From Glandiceps talaboti (lineage: Eukaryota; Hemichordata; Enteropneusta; Spengelidae), in NCBI RefSeq assembly GCF_964340395.1, contig NC_135556.1, forward strand, positions 5,228,501 to 5,292,500: a stretch of 64,000 nt of DNA, given 5' to 3'. The position numbers and the translations under genes are program-made. The notes beneath the pieces are model-generated. The model had not been told where the DNA came from and did not search any database. It saw only the letters and a program-made list of their open reading frames with translations. Positions 48,401 to 60,460 of the stretch are shown piece by piece (within the stretch, counting starts at the first letter, position 1; every line of letters starts with the position of its first letter).

Positions 48401-50012
48401 TTTTCATTTTGATGTTGGAGCTGAAAATTTGGGTTAGTCTGGTAATGAGAAACAGGAAAAAATAGGGTCACCCTAAGAAGGAAACCAATACAAACAGAAA
48501 GTGATTTTCATCACAATCAACTTGATCAAAACACAGTCAAAAGTCATAGTCCATGGTCAAAATCACCCAAGTGATAATAAGAGCCAGTTAGATGAATTAA
48601 AGTACATGCAACTAGAACTTGTATATTTGAACCACAATTTTTATAAATCAAAACAACATCCCAACACAGGACACACGAACTGTGCACCATTCCCACATGC
48701 TTCAGCTTGTCTAAACTAATAATATACATTTTACTGGAGAAATGAGGTTGCCTTGGTCTTTCAATCATGGGACAATGATGTTTTCTAATACAAAGATAGA
48801 CTAAATTCAACTCTAGACCAATCTGATTAAAATCCGATGTAGATGTCGGCTAATCGTGCATTGCTATCTTACCATCATTATTTAGCTTGAATTGACCTTC
48901 GTAGTACATGTTTACATTTTTTAGCCTGATTGCCTCCTCTACAATCAGGCTAAAAAATGTACTACGATGTACTACGAAGGTCAATTCAAGCTAAATAATG
49001 ATGGTAAGATAGCAATGCACATTTGCCGACATCTACATCGGATTTTAATCAGATTGAACTCTAGACTAACAATAACAGAGACACAACAAACACAGTAGGA
49101 TCCTTTACCCAATCACATTGAATAGTGATAAAAGCATTGCTATTCTTTCATAGTGTAGTAGAAACAAGCTTCTGATGAAAACATTACACATGGACTTTGC
49201 GATTTTATTGGCTCCAATTGTTTACTTTCCAACTTGACTGCTTCTACATTCCCAATGTGTGTGGCACCTCTGTAATCCCTTTACATTTGAAGTTGTCAAT
49301 ATGTGTGTGTGTGTGTGTAAACATTGTCTCTATAAGTGAAACACCAAGGCAGCTTTAATTCTCCTGTAAATAACTACTGATTCATACATACCTCAGGTGG
49401 TAACCCACATCAATAGTTGCTGCTGCAGTTCTGATGATATCTGCCATTAAATCATCCAAGATGTATTCACTGATATCATTACATTTATACACAGTAATCC
49501 ATGATAGTAAGGCTGTTCTTTCATAACTTTGTTTAGTCATCTGTATATAAATGATAAACGAGATATCTACATCAAATTGACACAAAGTCCTTATCATGTA
49601 CTTTGTAATCCATTGACCAAAATGATAGATTAGACAAACAAAGCTGACAAATATTAGACTTACAAAAATTAGACAAACTGTTCAAATTTTAATTTTCTTT
49701 CAACAGAATGAAAGTATTTGAAATGAATTTTGCACTGCTTGTTATGCTTTAGATTAAAAGTAAATTTATAGGTTTTTGTTTTTTCAGACAGGAGTAATAA
49801 ATTTGTTCATTTTCAGTTGATGTAGCATTGTGTTCATCACATTTACATATGTTCAGTCACAGATCAGTGCTGTAGACAGGATTATGAGAGAATAGTGGTC
49901 ATTTATGACACATACATAAATACCGTGATACATACATACGTCATTGTAGTGTACACACACACATATACATGCACACACACATTATTTAATACATAGATAC
50001 ACAGATACATAG

Positions 50013-50058
<46 letters not shown>

Positions 50059-50908
50059 ACATGGAATAACTTACTGCCTCAGCATTGAGAAGTAGTTCAC
50101 TTTCAGTATATCTATCAATGTTGTACTTTGTACAGAATGACTTCATCAGTACCAGGAATGGATCTTGACAATGTTCCTTTATTTCAGCTGCATTAAGATA
50201 AAATTAAAATCATATGACATATCATGTCTAACAATCTATGCAACAAAAATTACAATATGTTTTCATGGGGGGGGGGGGTCTTGATAATGCATTTATTTTT
50301 GGCAAAATGTTCCCTTTACTCAGCTCAATTCATTATTTTGCACATGAAAACTCACACAATGTGCGGTTGGTATGCATTTGTTTGTTTCTTTATGATCAAT
50401 TTGTATTTCGTAAACATAACCAATGACCCCCCCCCCCCCCCCCGCAATATTCCTGAGGGACATGCATAGCCTATATATTGTTGGTCCTGGGCCGGGGAAA
50501 GGTTCAAATTTGCCGAAAATGTCAAGACATTTACGTACCCTCAACGAAAGACAACTTGTCGTAAAGCTGTGATGCAGCAAACGGTAAATCGGTATCAATT
50601 TTATCACCGACAATTTCTCTCAGTCTATTTGTAGTTGATAACCATTCTCGTATTATATTCACACGTGAGTGGGACTTCAAAGAATACCATTCAAATCCCA
50701 ATCTGTGTATGTCTTCGACTTTCCAATGAGAACCTGACTTGTGGTGTATCTCTGGATGAGTGTAGGGACACTTCTCTTGTTTTGAGCATAGTCCGGTTTT
50801 ATATTCTGTACATTCTGCATCTCCAGAAGCACCACCCTCGTCGTCGAGAGACGGTGCTTTCAGCGCATCGACAATACCCAGTTGCGAGTCGTGATCTCCG
50901 CCAGACAT
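45426..50908 (-). CDS. CCCH zinc-finger protein gene (seven predicted exons)
   Basis: Predicted coding exons, 5' to 3' on the minus strand, are 50539-50908, 50075-50187, 49392-49540, 48567-48733, 47372-47513, 47179-47299 and 45426-45794. All splice sites are GT-AG, and phases agree throughout, summing to exactly 477 codons (476 residues). Exon 4 has a weak GTGATT donor and is chosen because it alone restores the frame between its neighbours. Residues 33-51 are a CCCH finger (C33-x7-C41-x5-C47-x3-H51), which usually binds RNA. The rest is a helical-looking region with no motif I can name. A TOPAZ1-like germline protein is one possibility, at low confidence. The C-terminal exon ends where the D5 duplicon begins. 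Confidence 0.68.
48217..48240. repeat. poly(C) tract
   Basis: A run of C bases in an intron of the CCCH gene. Similar G or C runs occur at 50267-50279 and 50427-50443. Confidence 0.9.
48819..49056. mobile_element. complete foldback MITE (10-bp target duplication) inside a CCCH-gene intron
   Basis: Two arms of about 115 bp, CAATCTGATTAAAATCCGAT and its inverse, fold into a near-perfect hairpin. AACTCTAGAC flanks both sides (48809-48818 and 49057-49066). It is not coding. It resembles the MITE in D3-D5 in design but not in sequence. Confidence 0.88.
50019..50052. repeat. CA dinucleotide repeat
   Basis: About 17 CA units just 3' of exon 2 of the CCCH gene, in the intron. Confidence 0.93.
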
Positions 50909-50913
50909 TTTGA

Positions 50914-53900
50914 CATGTTTACAGTTTGAAATTCACCTCCAAGTCAAATGGGGTGAAAGGTCATGTGAAATTACAGTACGCATGTGCTGCTTTCGAGGAA
51001 AAGCTCAGAGGCTCATGGGAACTTTCGCTGGACGAACTTCAATGTGAGCTACACATGTAATACTCTGTTCAAGGATGGTCAAAATACAAAAAAAGATTTA
51101 CATGTTAATACCGTAACCGATGTTTGCACTTATAAAACGATACAGTTTGGCAACCCCGGAAAAAGCGACCCCACAAGTCGATTTCAACGCCATCCATGTT
51201 AACGAAATCAGCAAATATAAACCAAACCATTACCAACCATGGCACTCTTAGAAAAAAAACACTTGCCATACCCAACAACTAATATGCAACAACATTGATC
51301 CAAAATGGGTTTTCTATCGCGTTTCCGAAGAAAAGTACGACTTGAAACATTGGTGACGGTGAATATTCGTAGATACTAAACACAATTATTTAGTATTATG
51401 GCCATCCTAAGTTGAATAAAATATTAGCCCACACGTGACTGTGGCTTGATACCAACCTTGTGTTCAATTAAGTTCGTCAGGAGAAGGCAATGAAAAAGAC
51501 TTACCGACATATGATTGACAGCGCTAGCTCCTAATTCTCGCTTTTTAAGTGTGTCCACTCCCTTGGTTGTCAAACAACAAAGTACATAGTATTCATGTCG
51601 AAATGTCTAAGGAATGGTCCAACTTTGATTTGTAAGTTTTTAATGACATTGTCTTTTTGGCATGAGATATTTGTTACCATTGTGCAGGAAAATAATATTA
51701 TATCCCAATACGTGCGGCTATATATCGGTTACACATTTAACGATATGAAAACATAATTATTTTCGTGGATGTTTAAAGACTGCAATATAAAACGTTCAGA
51801 TGTGGTAGTGTGCAGGAAATAACAACCGGTCTCTAGGTCACATTAAGATTAAATTATACACGACAAGGAACATAGAAACAAACTAACGAAACAAAAATGT
51901 AGTGTCGTCTGGTGAACATGTGAATGCGTTTTGTTTTATATGGCAATGGTAAACGCGAGAGTGGCACTCTGGATCTGTCTCGCTAAAGTGAACAGTACGA
52001 ATCTGAACTCCAACTACTAAATCTAACTTTGACGTCGGCATCGTGTAGGTGATAGATTCGTCATATTTTAAGCTACGTGGAAAGGTCAATATGGATGTAA
52101 ACTGCAAAAGTCATGTACTAACCCAACGATAATATTAGACCCGGGAACGGTGTCACTTTCTTACTGCAGATGAGGTTACATTTCCCAACTATTTAATTAA
52201 CCGATGATTAAGGCTATATATCGTAGTTAGCCTATCAAGAATCACTTCTTCAGTCTCCAATACATCTGCATTTACTTTATTAAACCCTAGAAGACAGTTA
52301 GCCTTGTTCTCTGCTTTAATAGATCATGTAGATCGACAGCGACTCGCAGTGACAAAGACTTGGGTCATGAGCATTTTGCAATTGGATGAAAGAAGTAACA
52401 TATTTTGGAATGATATAATAATACCTCCTAAAGTATAAGCTTAGTTTATGACCAATCAGGAAAACTAATGGTGATTTGGAACTTATATTTCGAGCACCAC
52501 AGAACCAGTGACGTCTTAATTCAACAGCTAACCCGAGTCAGTACACGGTGATATTGTCTTTGGACTCCCAGATCAAGAACCAAGGGAAAAGCCTTGTTGT
52601 AAGCTCTGCTTATATTGGTCACGGTGTAACTTTAAACACATCTCGAGTGTGGGGTACCGTACAAGTAGAACATCTTCATGGGATGGGGTGTCGTGGATCT
52701 CAAATCTTTGTTATGTATTCGGCATGGGATGGGGGTGGCTGTAAACATTGAGTTCATGGGGGGAGGTGCATGCAAAATTATGTTTATGACCAAACTATTG
52801 TTTCCTCAGGCCTACTCTGCTCGTTCCCTAACACACCTGTTCGGACAATATGCCATCACAACGCGATGTCTGGCTGTTATCAAAGCTCACCCTACATCTA
52901 GTTAATATACAGATGGCAAACAGTTTGTAATTTACCGACTTCTCCCATATCGGATGTCTCATATAGACACTTTGTAATAGAAACAACGCAGATTTCAACT
53001 GAAAACGCGTTCTTATTTTCTTAGTCATCCTAGGACGGGGTGTCGACAGATAGTTCTTTTTTGCATTCATATATATTGTCTGTGATGTAAGACTTGATTT
53101 ACAATGTATTAGCAGAGTTGACACTATAAATAACAATCGAATTAAAAAGATTTAGAATAGCCGACTGAAACACACCAACACGTTTATTTTCGTGGGGGGT
53201 TAACTACCATGGACCGCAATGGGGGGGGGGGGGTCGACAATCCGCATGAAAACTGTCGTTTTATAATTACTACTCGCGGAGTCCCCCCTCCTCCAACGTA
53301 CGATTGCCCTTAGCTTACTCATGGAGTTGTCACTCCCTCCCTCCATTTGAATATCTAACATCGTGTTGAGACTGCTGATTTTTGTTAGCGAGGTTTCTAT
53401 AGTTGAAGGAAATATAATAGAGTTATCAGATGACTCGTCTATATCATGTTCAGTAAGATGCCAATGGACGTGGGCTGGTGGTATCACACACGATACCCTC
53501 CGAGATGGCATACTTTTATGATGATTAAAGTATCATGTATCTGACCACTTTGATCGTTTATCATGGCTTGTGACAATGTACGAATTTATCACCCACCCAC
53601 TCATAAGTTTTGTTCCTCTCAAAAGATGACACTAGAGACGTCATTTGTTTGAACGCACAGAACAGACAAACATCGTTTGTACTTTATCCTCGTCAGGCTT
53701 CGTGGTTTACTTCGTTACAAGCCAGTTCTCCTTCAATACCGCAGTTCCGAGTGCGAATCTACCCACAATATCCCTGAACGGTATCAAAGTTATAAGGTAG
53801 GTTTTCGTACATATTTTTTTACACGCATATAAAACATCAACATATGCAGCACACATAATTGTACAATTTCCGGGAAAAAAATAAATATTCAATTACAAAT

Positions 53901-53999
53901 TAAGAATATGAAATTTCATTTTTTTACGTTTATGGCGACAACACACAATTTACGAATTACGAAGAAAATAAATTGCAGTTTACGTTTTACAATTATACT
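50914..53999. other. intergenic; no gene recognised
   Basis: Presumed upstream region of the CCCH gene. A patch at 51440-51525 resembles the TGTCAATCA/CGGTAAGTC repeat of the duplicons (decamer at 51512-51521). A 103-codon minus frame at 53200-53511 has no domain or splice support. A G-run lies at 53220-53233. Confidence 0.5.
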
Positions 54000-54450
54000 G
54001 GAAAGTTGATGAAAGGGATTTCTAAGGGAGGGACGAGATCAAAAGTTTATATTAATGTAGGACACAAAAAAACCTAAATTCTTTTACGGGGGAGGGTGGT
54101 GAGCCATTTTAGTTCTCACCCTACGAAATAGATTTTACTACTAATGGATGTAAATACAAATTTTCTTTAAAAATGTCAAATTGCCAAATGGAAGAATTTT
54201 CGCTATAGTAAAGTAAAGTAAAGTGTCAACAAAGAACTATTTTTCCTCACTGCATACAGTGGCTTTGCATTCACAGTACTACATAATAATTTATACTGAT
54301 TTGGAATTGATTGTGCATTTTGAAACCATTTTAAATTTTGGCAAATTTAGTTGGAAGAGGGTGTGGGGGGGGGGTCTGAGGTCTGAGAAGTATAAGAATT
54401 TTGGTTTTCACCCTACATTGAACTATTGATCTCGCCTCTAATGCATCGAC
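54000..54450. repeat. repeat A, upstream member of the local duplication around the LRR-Ig gene
   Basis: Shares GAGCCATTTTAGTTC, TTAAAAATGTCAAATTG and TTGATCTCGCC blocks in order with 58600-59035, each with a G-rich tract. Diverged, non-coding. Confidence 0.75.
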
Positions 54451-56996
54451 CATCCCTTTTACTCATGACAACATATAGATGATGGGTTGAGTAGTCAGTG
54501 TCTCACTAAATTATTGCTACAATGTTTTTGAGTTATTATCTGCTGAACTATTGATCTCGCCCCTTATTAATACATGCACATTCTCGCAAATCAGAGCTGT
54601 TATTTCTTCCGCGACACTCTTTGGGCGGTGCCGTAAAAGAGGCTTTGGTTTACGATGATGTACGTGTACAATTACTGAAATCTAAATAGCAAATTACAGT
54701 CTCCAATCATGATGCAACTAGTTAACTACATGTGACACATGATGATAATAGTTTGGTCTAAATACATGTATACCACAGCGAGTGAAAAATAATGGAAGGA
54801 ATGAACAATGCAATAATGACCATACGATAGTGACCCAGATCTGTCATTATCCTGACACATCTGTTGTGGTGGAATTTGCCTAGGCCAAGTTTTCTATATT
54901 GGCCTGGTCTGAGGCCAAAGGACCGGAAGATTGTTGGTGTCAAGTTTTAAGATTAAATATAGCATCTAATCTATTATGTATGACATCACAGATAGGAATC
55001 TCATTCAGATTTCCAATATCTTAATACACTGTTAATGATATGCTACCTCATTTCGACTTGAGAGCTAGCAGCAGAACATACATTGTAGAGCTTATGCTAT
55101 ATTGCATTTGGAGACAACGCGGTTGGTCCTCTGCTTTCCTTGACTAAACTTTCAGGTACGTTGATGTCACAGTCTTGTTTCATAAACTTTTGAGTACAGA
55201 ACGATTACCTAAACTTTTCACGCTAAAAAGAGATAATTTGTTTGTTTTATACAATTCAATTAGCATTTTATATAAGTCTATCTTATTGACCTTGATTGAT
55301 AATTCAATAGGAAACCCTTTACTAGGAAGCACTTTGTTCTGAACCAGTTAGTAAGTCCACAAAGCATCTGATGACTCTTATGTGAACTCTTTGTAATATT
55401 ATGATTGCCTAGAAAATCATAAATAAGTTTGTGAATTTCTTTTCATATGAGCATTATTTCAGTTCCACTGTGACTTTATTTAAATTTGAAATACGTAATA
55501 TACAGAGTTATTTGTTATGACATCAGTTAGTATTTCATTCGCTTTTATTCAGTGTTTTGGTCGACTAAACTTTCAGACCTTGAAAGTTAAATTTGAGATT
55601 TAGAGTGAACATTATTGAGACAGTTGGAGTTACAAGGAATTAAGGACACAGGCGGACGGAAACTGACGAACGACGTCGATCTGGAAAACAAGTGGACAAA
55701 CTTCTCATCACCTCATCCATCATCGTGACCTTGTGCTTACTGAACTGTCGTTTGATATAACTAAACGCGTGTTGAGTTTTAAGCCTCATGAGCCTACACT
55801 AGCTGCAACTAGGGCATTAAAACATTAATTAACCATATATTCAATAAAATTTGGTCAATTACTTATAGAAAGACATTGTATCTGTTGGTCAATATTATCT
55901 GTAGGTAGTGTAGTGTAGTGTAGTGTAGTTTAAATCTTGAACGCCAAAGGCTAGGTTTTGAATTGTCAATGTATTAAAACTGTACTAATCGTTTTTCGAT
56001 TGGACAACCACAATATATTCACTGAAAATTGTTAAAATACCAATAATTAGACAGTGTACATGTTAACCAGTGGTCGATACTAGCAATAAACAGTACAAAA
56101 ATGGGTTAAAATCGCCGTTGAGGGCGCTGACTTTTGGGTACGGATCCAAAAATCAATTTGTATACAGGTACAAAACTACAGGTGAGGCAATACTGGTGTG
56201 TGATGTTACGAGTTAGTTATTGTACGTAACAAAACATTTAAAAACGTTCCATGGCCAGTTGCAGATAGTGCAGCTTTTATCGGCTTTGTTTTATCCCATA
56301 CATGTATTAGTCATTGTGGAGCTTCTGAGTGGTTGTCAATGTTTGTATTGGAATTAGAATACCAACAACGGATTTGTTATCTGCAAAATAGATTGCATGT
56401 GTGAGTTATTTTAATTCAGTCTAATTGAACCGCGACTCGATAAGTGTTAACTAAGTTCAAGGTTCAAGCCAAACTTTCCACTCAGTCAAACTCCGGGGTT
56501 AAGAATAGTATATCGAATTGTTTATCATACATCTATTCCACAGAAACTTATCTCCAGAGATGTGTTTCAGAATATAATAAAATATCGATATATTTAATCG
56601 ATAATATATGAAGGACTAACAGGGCTTTGTACACGGATATATACATCATGCACGGCTTCAGGTAACAACGACGTGATTTATCTGAACTGAGTTTAATAAA
56701 TTTGGGAACTAGGAAGGTGACGCAAGTGGTAACATTTTCAAAATGTTTTGTGAGTTGAGTTGGCCAATTAAGTTAGAACGAAGGGTGGGGTGGGATGGGG
56801 TGAGGTGGGGGTTGAGAAGCCTAACTCAAGAGAATTTAACCTCTTTTTTTAAATAATACATTTAACTTATTGATCTCACCCCAATGACTTATTGAAAAAA
56901 GAGCCATGTCTTGCAAGCGTGATACAAGTTTTTGACCATACTATTTTTCGCAAGTTCGCCGAATTACTTTCTAATCAGCTTTTATTTCATACACAG
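54451..56996. other. intergenic and 5' flank of the LRR-Ig gene
   Basis: Holds the dispersed GGTGCCGTAAAAGAGGCT repeat at 54627 and repeat B at about 55793-56260. The latter recurs at about 59960-60460 (CTAGCTGCAACT, AGAAAGACA-TGTATCTGTT, TTGAGGGCGCT). No gene is recognised. The bases TTATTTCATACACAG before 56997 look like a splice acceptor, so a 5' UTR exon may lie upstream. Confidence 0.5.
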
Positions 56997-57004
56997 GAGA
57001 CTGA

Positions 57005-58417
57005 ATGATGGGTGAACAGTCGATCAAACCAATTCTTCTGGGATTATCATTTTGCTTGTTTTTGGTAGCAGTTACGTCATCAACATGCCCAACACGTTGC
57101 GTTTGTCCTGGAAACAATGTCTATTGTCATTATCTGGGAATATCTGCAATCCCGTCAGGTATTCCGTACAACGCTACACGCGTATTTCTCCATTGCAACG
57201 ATTTGGTTCACGTACGAAATTCATCATTCAGTGGGTTATCCAATTTAGTACATCTGTATCTCCATACCAACCGAATAGTGGAATTGGGTGAACTATCGTT
57301 CGCTGGCTTGTATAAATTAGAACGGTTATATCTGAACTACAACAAACTTACTACTCTACCCAAGAACATCTTCAAAGGACTGAAAAGTCTACAACATCTT
57401 TACTTATATAGTAATAAAATTGTTACATTGGATGAATTTATTTTTCAAGATCTTCATAATCTAAGAACTCTCTACCTTGAGGACAACAAACTGACTTGCC
57501 TGCTACCAGATTCGTTTACTGGATTGAATAGTTTAAGTACGCTACACTTGTACAATAACGAGATTAGTTCTTTGTCGGAACGTACGTTTGCTGGTTTACA
57601 AAAGTTACGTTCTCTACACTTGTACGGCAATTCAATCAGTTCCCTACTGGAAGACATTTTCCAAGGCCCGATGGAGTTGTACGATCTACGACTCGATTCA
57701 AACACGCTACAGACACTACCAGAGGGCATATTTCGAGGACTTCGTAAACTGGAATATTTGTACATAGACAATAACAAGATTACCGACCTAGCTGGAAGCA
57801 TCTTTGATGATCTAGATAGTATTTATTATCTATCTATGCATTACAACCCGTGGTTGTGTGATTGTCGTTTACAGCGTCTAAGGCAATGGTTAGATGATAA
57901 TAAGGCACGTCTGTTCATGTATAACACAATGAGATGTGAATATCCCCCACACCATGCGGATAAAGATCTCCTGGCTATTCCGATGAATAATCTAACATGT
58001 TATCCCGTTCCAGTATTTTACACACCAATCAAGACAATTCAAGCACATGCGGGTGACAACGTGACGTTGGACTGTGACGTCATCGGTGTACCAACTCCAA
58101 TAACCTATTGGGTCATACCAAGCGGTAACACTGTTCAAGCTCGTGCTGGGGAACTTGACAGTTGTTTTGACAGTAAACTCACACAAGATGAACACGGCAG
58201 TCTTGTGATTCCACTCACCAAAGACGAGGATGAAGGCACGTACATCTGCGTTGCTACCAATTCTGAAGGTACGAGTCTTGGTTCCAGAACGTTCAAGTTG
58301 ATTGATGATGTCAAAAGTAAGCCTGCGAAGACGACTGAAGGGGAGCAAACACAGGCTTACGGTTGCGAACTGTTTAGAGGCATACACACATTTTTGTCAC
58401 TACACTGTGTCTTGTAA
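57005..58417 (+). CDS. secreted or receptor-like LRR-Ig protein
   Basis: A 470-residue frame opening with two Met codons and a hydrophobic signal peptide (residues 1-26). Then come an LRRNT cysteine cap (CPTRCVCPGNNVYC, from residue 28), nine regular 24-residue leucine-rich repeats (57-272), a tenth strand, and an LRRCT cap (NPWLCDCRL to LTC). A single Ig-like domain follows, with a C in VTLDC and DEGTYICVA as its second-cysteine strand. No transmembrane segment is visible. A GTAAGC donor at 58317 could splice away the last 33 codons to a membrane-anchored end, so the 3' end is uncertain. LRR-Ig proteins act as cell-surface adhesion or recognition receptors and are expanded in lancelets. Specific ligand unknown. 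Confidence 0.9.
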   Translation: MMGEQSIKPILLGLSFCLFLVAVTSSTCPTRCVCPGNNVYCHYLGISAIPSGIPYNATRVFLHCNDLVHVRNSSFSGLSNLVHLYLHTNRIVELGELSFAGLYKLERLYLNYNKLTTLPKNIFKGLKSLQHLYLYSNKIVTLDEFIFQDLHNLRTLYLEDNKLTCLLPDSFTGLNSLSTLHLYNNEISSLSERTFAGLQKLRSLHLYGNSISSLLEDIFQGPMELYDLRLDSNTLQTLPEGIFRGLRKLEYLYIDNNKITDLAGSIFDDLDSIYYLSMHYNPWLCDCRLQRLRQWLDDNKARLFMYNTMRCEYPPHHADKDLLAIPMNNLTCYPVPVFYTPIKTIQAHAGDNVTLDCDVIGVPTPITYWVIPSGNTVQARAGELDSCFDSKLTQDEHGSLVIPLTKDEDEGTYICVATNSEGTSLGSRTFKLIDDVKSKPAKTTEGEQTQAYGCELFRGIHTFLSLHCVL

Positions 58418-58599
58418 ACTGCATTTCGCGACAAAATTCATTTTCTGAATCAACGCTTTATAATAATACGTGACAGTCCCTTTCAGAGAGTCTCACCCAT
58501 AAATCACTTGGAATGAGATCCGTATTGATTCAATTTAACGCATGTTTTTTTCAAACGTTCAAATTCACTTTAATATGTAGGTATAAATACGTTCGTCTT

Positions 58600-59035
58600 A
58601 AGTTCAATGTAGGGTAAAAAAACTAAATTCATTTACTTTGGGGTGGGGGTGGGGGTGGGGTGGGTTGGGGGGTTGAGCCATTTTAGTTCCCATCTTTCAA
58701 AATCGATTTTACTTTTATAAATGGAAGTTGTGTACCCCTAAATACAAATATTTCTTTAAAAATGTCAAATTGAGAAACGGAAGAATTTTCGCTATAGTAA
58801 ATGCATGACACTTATAAAGTAAAAAGAGTCAACAAAATAACCATTCTTTACTAACTAAATACTGGCTTTAAGTTCATAGCACTACATACTACTTAAATAC
58901 CGATTTGAAATTGATTTTGCTGTCTGGAACAATTTTCATTTTTGGCTAATTTAGTTAGGGGTGGGGTCTGAGGCCTAAGAATAAGAATTTGGTTTTTTAT
59001 CCTACATTGAGCTGTTGATCTCGCCCCTAGCTAAG
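58600..59035. repeat. repeat A', downstream member of the local duplication
   Basis: Partner of 54000-54450 with a G-rich minisatellite (GGGGTGGGGGT units, 58640-58670). Confidence 0.75.
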
Positions 59036-59236
59036 AACCGTGACAATTGCAAACTTGTTTTTACTTAGAAACGTACAGTTATCCACATCCTTGATAATTT
59101 TACCGATTCCAGATTGTACAAAAAACTCGATCTGACTTCACTAACAGTCTCACTGGCTTCACTAAATTGTCTGTTATATTAATTTGACCTTGAACTTATA
59201 CTGAGTCAGAAGTCCGATCCCCTGGTTAGGTAATTA

Positions 59237-59470
59237 GTGAAACTTGGACATGTGAACCCTGGGAGCGAACTAGCGAAACCGAATATTAAATTATGCGAAA
59301 GAAGTGTGCCTGTGAGAAAGTCTAAATTCGACACCGATACGTGTGACTTCGACTTAGTTGACACTGAGATAGCGTTTAAGGTCACAACACAAGATGAAAA
59401 CGGTAGAGTTGTGATTCCATTCACCAAAGACGAGGATGAAGGCACGTACATCTGCGTCACAAGGGTTTGA
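59237..59470 (+). pseudogene. fragment of a second LRR-Ig gene (end of Ig domain)
   Basis: TTQDENGRVVIPFTKDEDEG and TYICV match the Ig end of the 57005-58417 gene with few nucleotide changes over about 75 nt. The preceding Ig half, LRR repeats and signal are absent, and a stop follows directly. It lies between repeats A' and B', as expected for a collapsed tandem copy. Confidence 0.75.
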
Positions 59471-59959
59471 AATAGAAATTTATACCATGGCCAACTTTGC
59501 TAGAAACCATGCGTACGTTGTAAATTTAACCCAACTGTAGTATCGACGTCTATAAAACTAAAAGTTGTTTTCGTACCACTATAAGTATTGTCATAAACCA
59601 ATTAAAAGTATAAATTACGGCTTGAATATTACTCATATCAAAAATAAGACTGAGTGTTTATTTATCCTTTTTGTGGATACTCTATTTTTTAGACACTGTT
59701 TGGTGCATCTCCACTTTCTGATTTTTGATAAATATTAAATGTTATTACTAGTCTAAAATGATCACAGAGCAGAACATCAACGGACTTGGAGATGATGAAT
59801 GGTGTATAGTAAAACCTTTGTTAATTTAAAGACGTAAAAAGAAACAAAACTTATCGTCAGATAAACCATAGACATTGTAATGAGTCGAAGTGACGAGACG
59901 AGTTGACCTCGTCCTCGGAAGTTAACCACAAACGTTCCTTTTTGTCTGTGTCCCTGTGT

Positions 59960-60460
59960 ACCTATACTAGCTGCAACTGGGATATTTTCTTCATCAAAAT
60001 AACAAAAGATGTATTTACTAAAATTGATCAATTATTGATAGAAAGACAATGTATCTGTTAATTGGTGGTCAATTTATCTGTAGTGTGATGGCAAGTTTAA
60101 ATTTTGAGCGAAAGCTTAGATTTGAACCTGTCACCCTGTTAAAACTGTACTGATGTAACTAGTCTAAGAGTATTATTTTCGATCGACAACCACAATATAC
60201 TAAAGTATTTACTGAAAATTATTAAAATACCAATAATTAAACATTGTACATGCTAACAAATATTATCCAGAAACGGGTTGAAATAGTGATCGCCGTTGAG
60301 GGTGCTAATTTTTGGGTGCGGACCCAAAATTCAATTTGATTTGAATTATCAGGTATACGGCTACAGCAAAACACATTTATCCACAGGTGATGTGATACTG
60401 TTTACGGTGTACGAGTAAATACTAACAAAACATTTTTTTTTTAAACTTCCGATTGCAGCT
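59960..60460. repeat. repeat B', partner of 55793-56260
   Basis: Same ordered blocks as repeat B with substitutions and indels. Marks the right end of the local tandem duplication. Confidence 0.7.

Noticed and set aside
53200-53511. 103-codon minus-strand frame
   Set aside because: No recognisable domain, codon pattern or splice sites. It is length-compatible with chance in a locally GC-richer patch.
58640-58675. G-rich tract as a possible regulatory quadruplex
   Set aside because: Similar G and C runs occur in many unrelated places in this window (13990, 48217, 53220, 61265), so nothing ties this one to a function.
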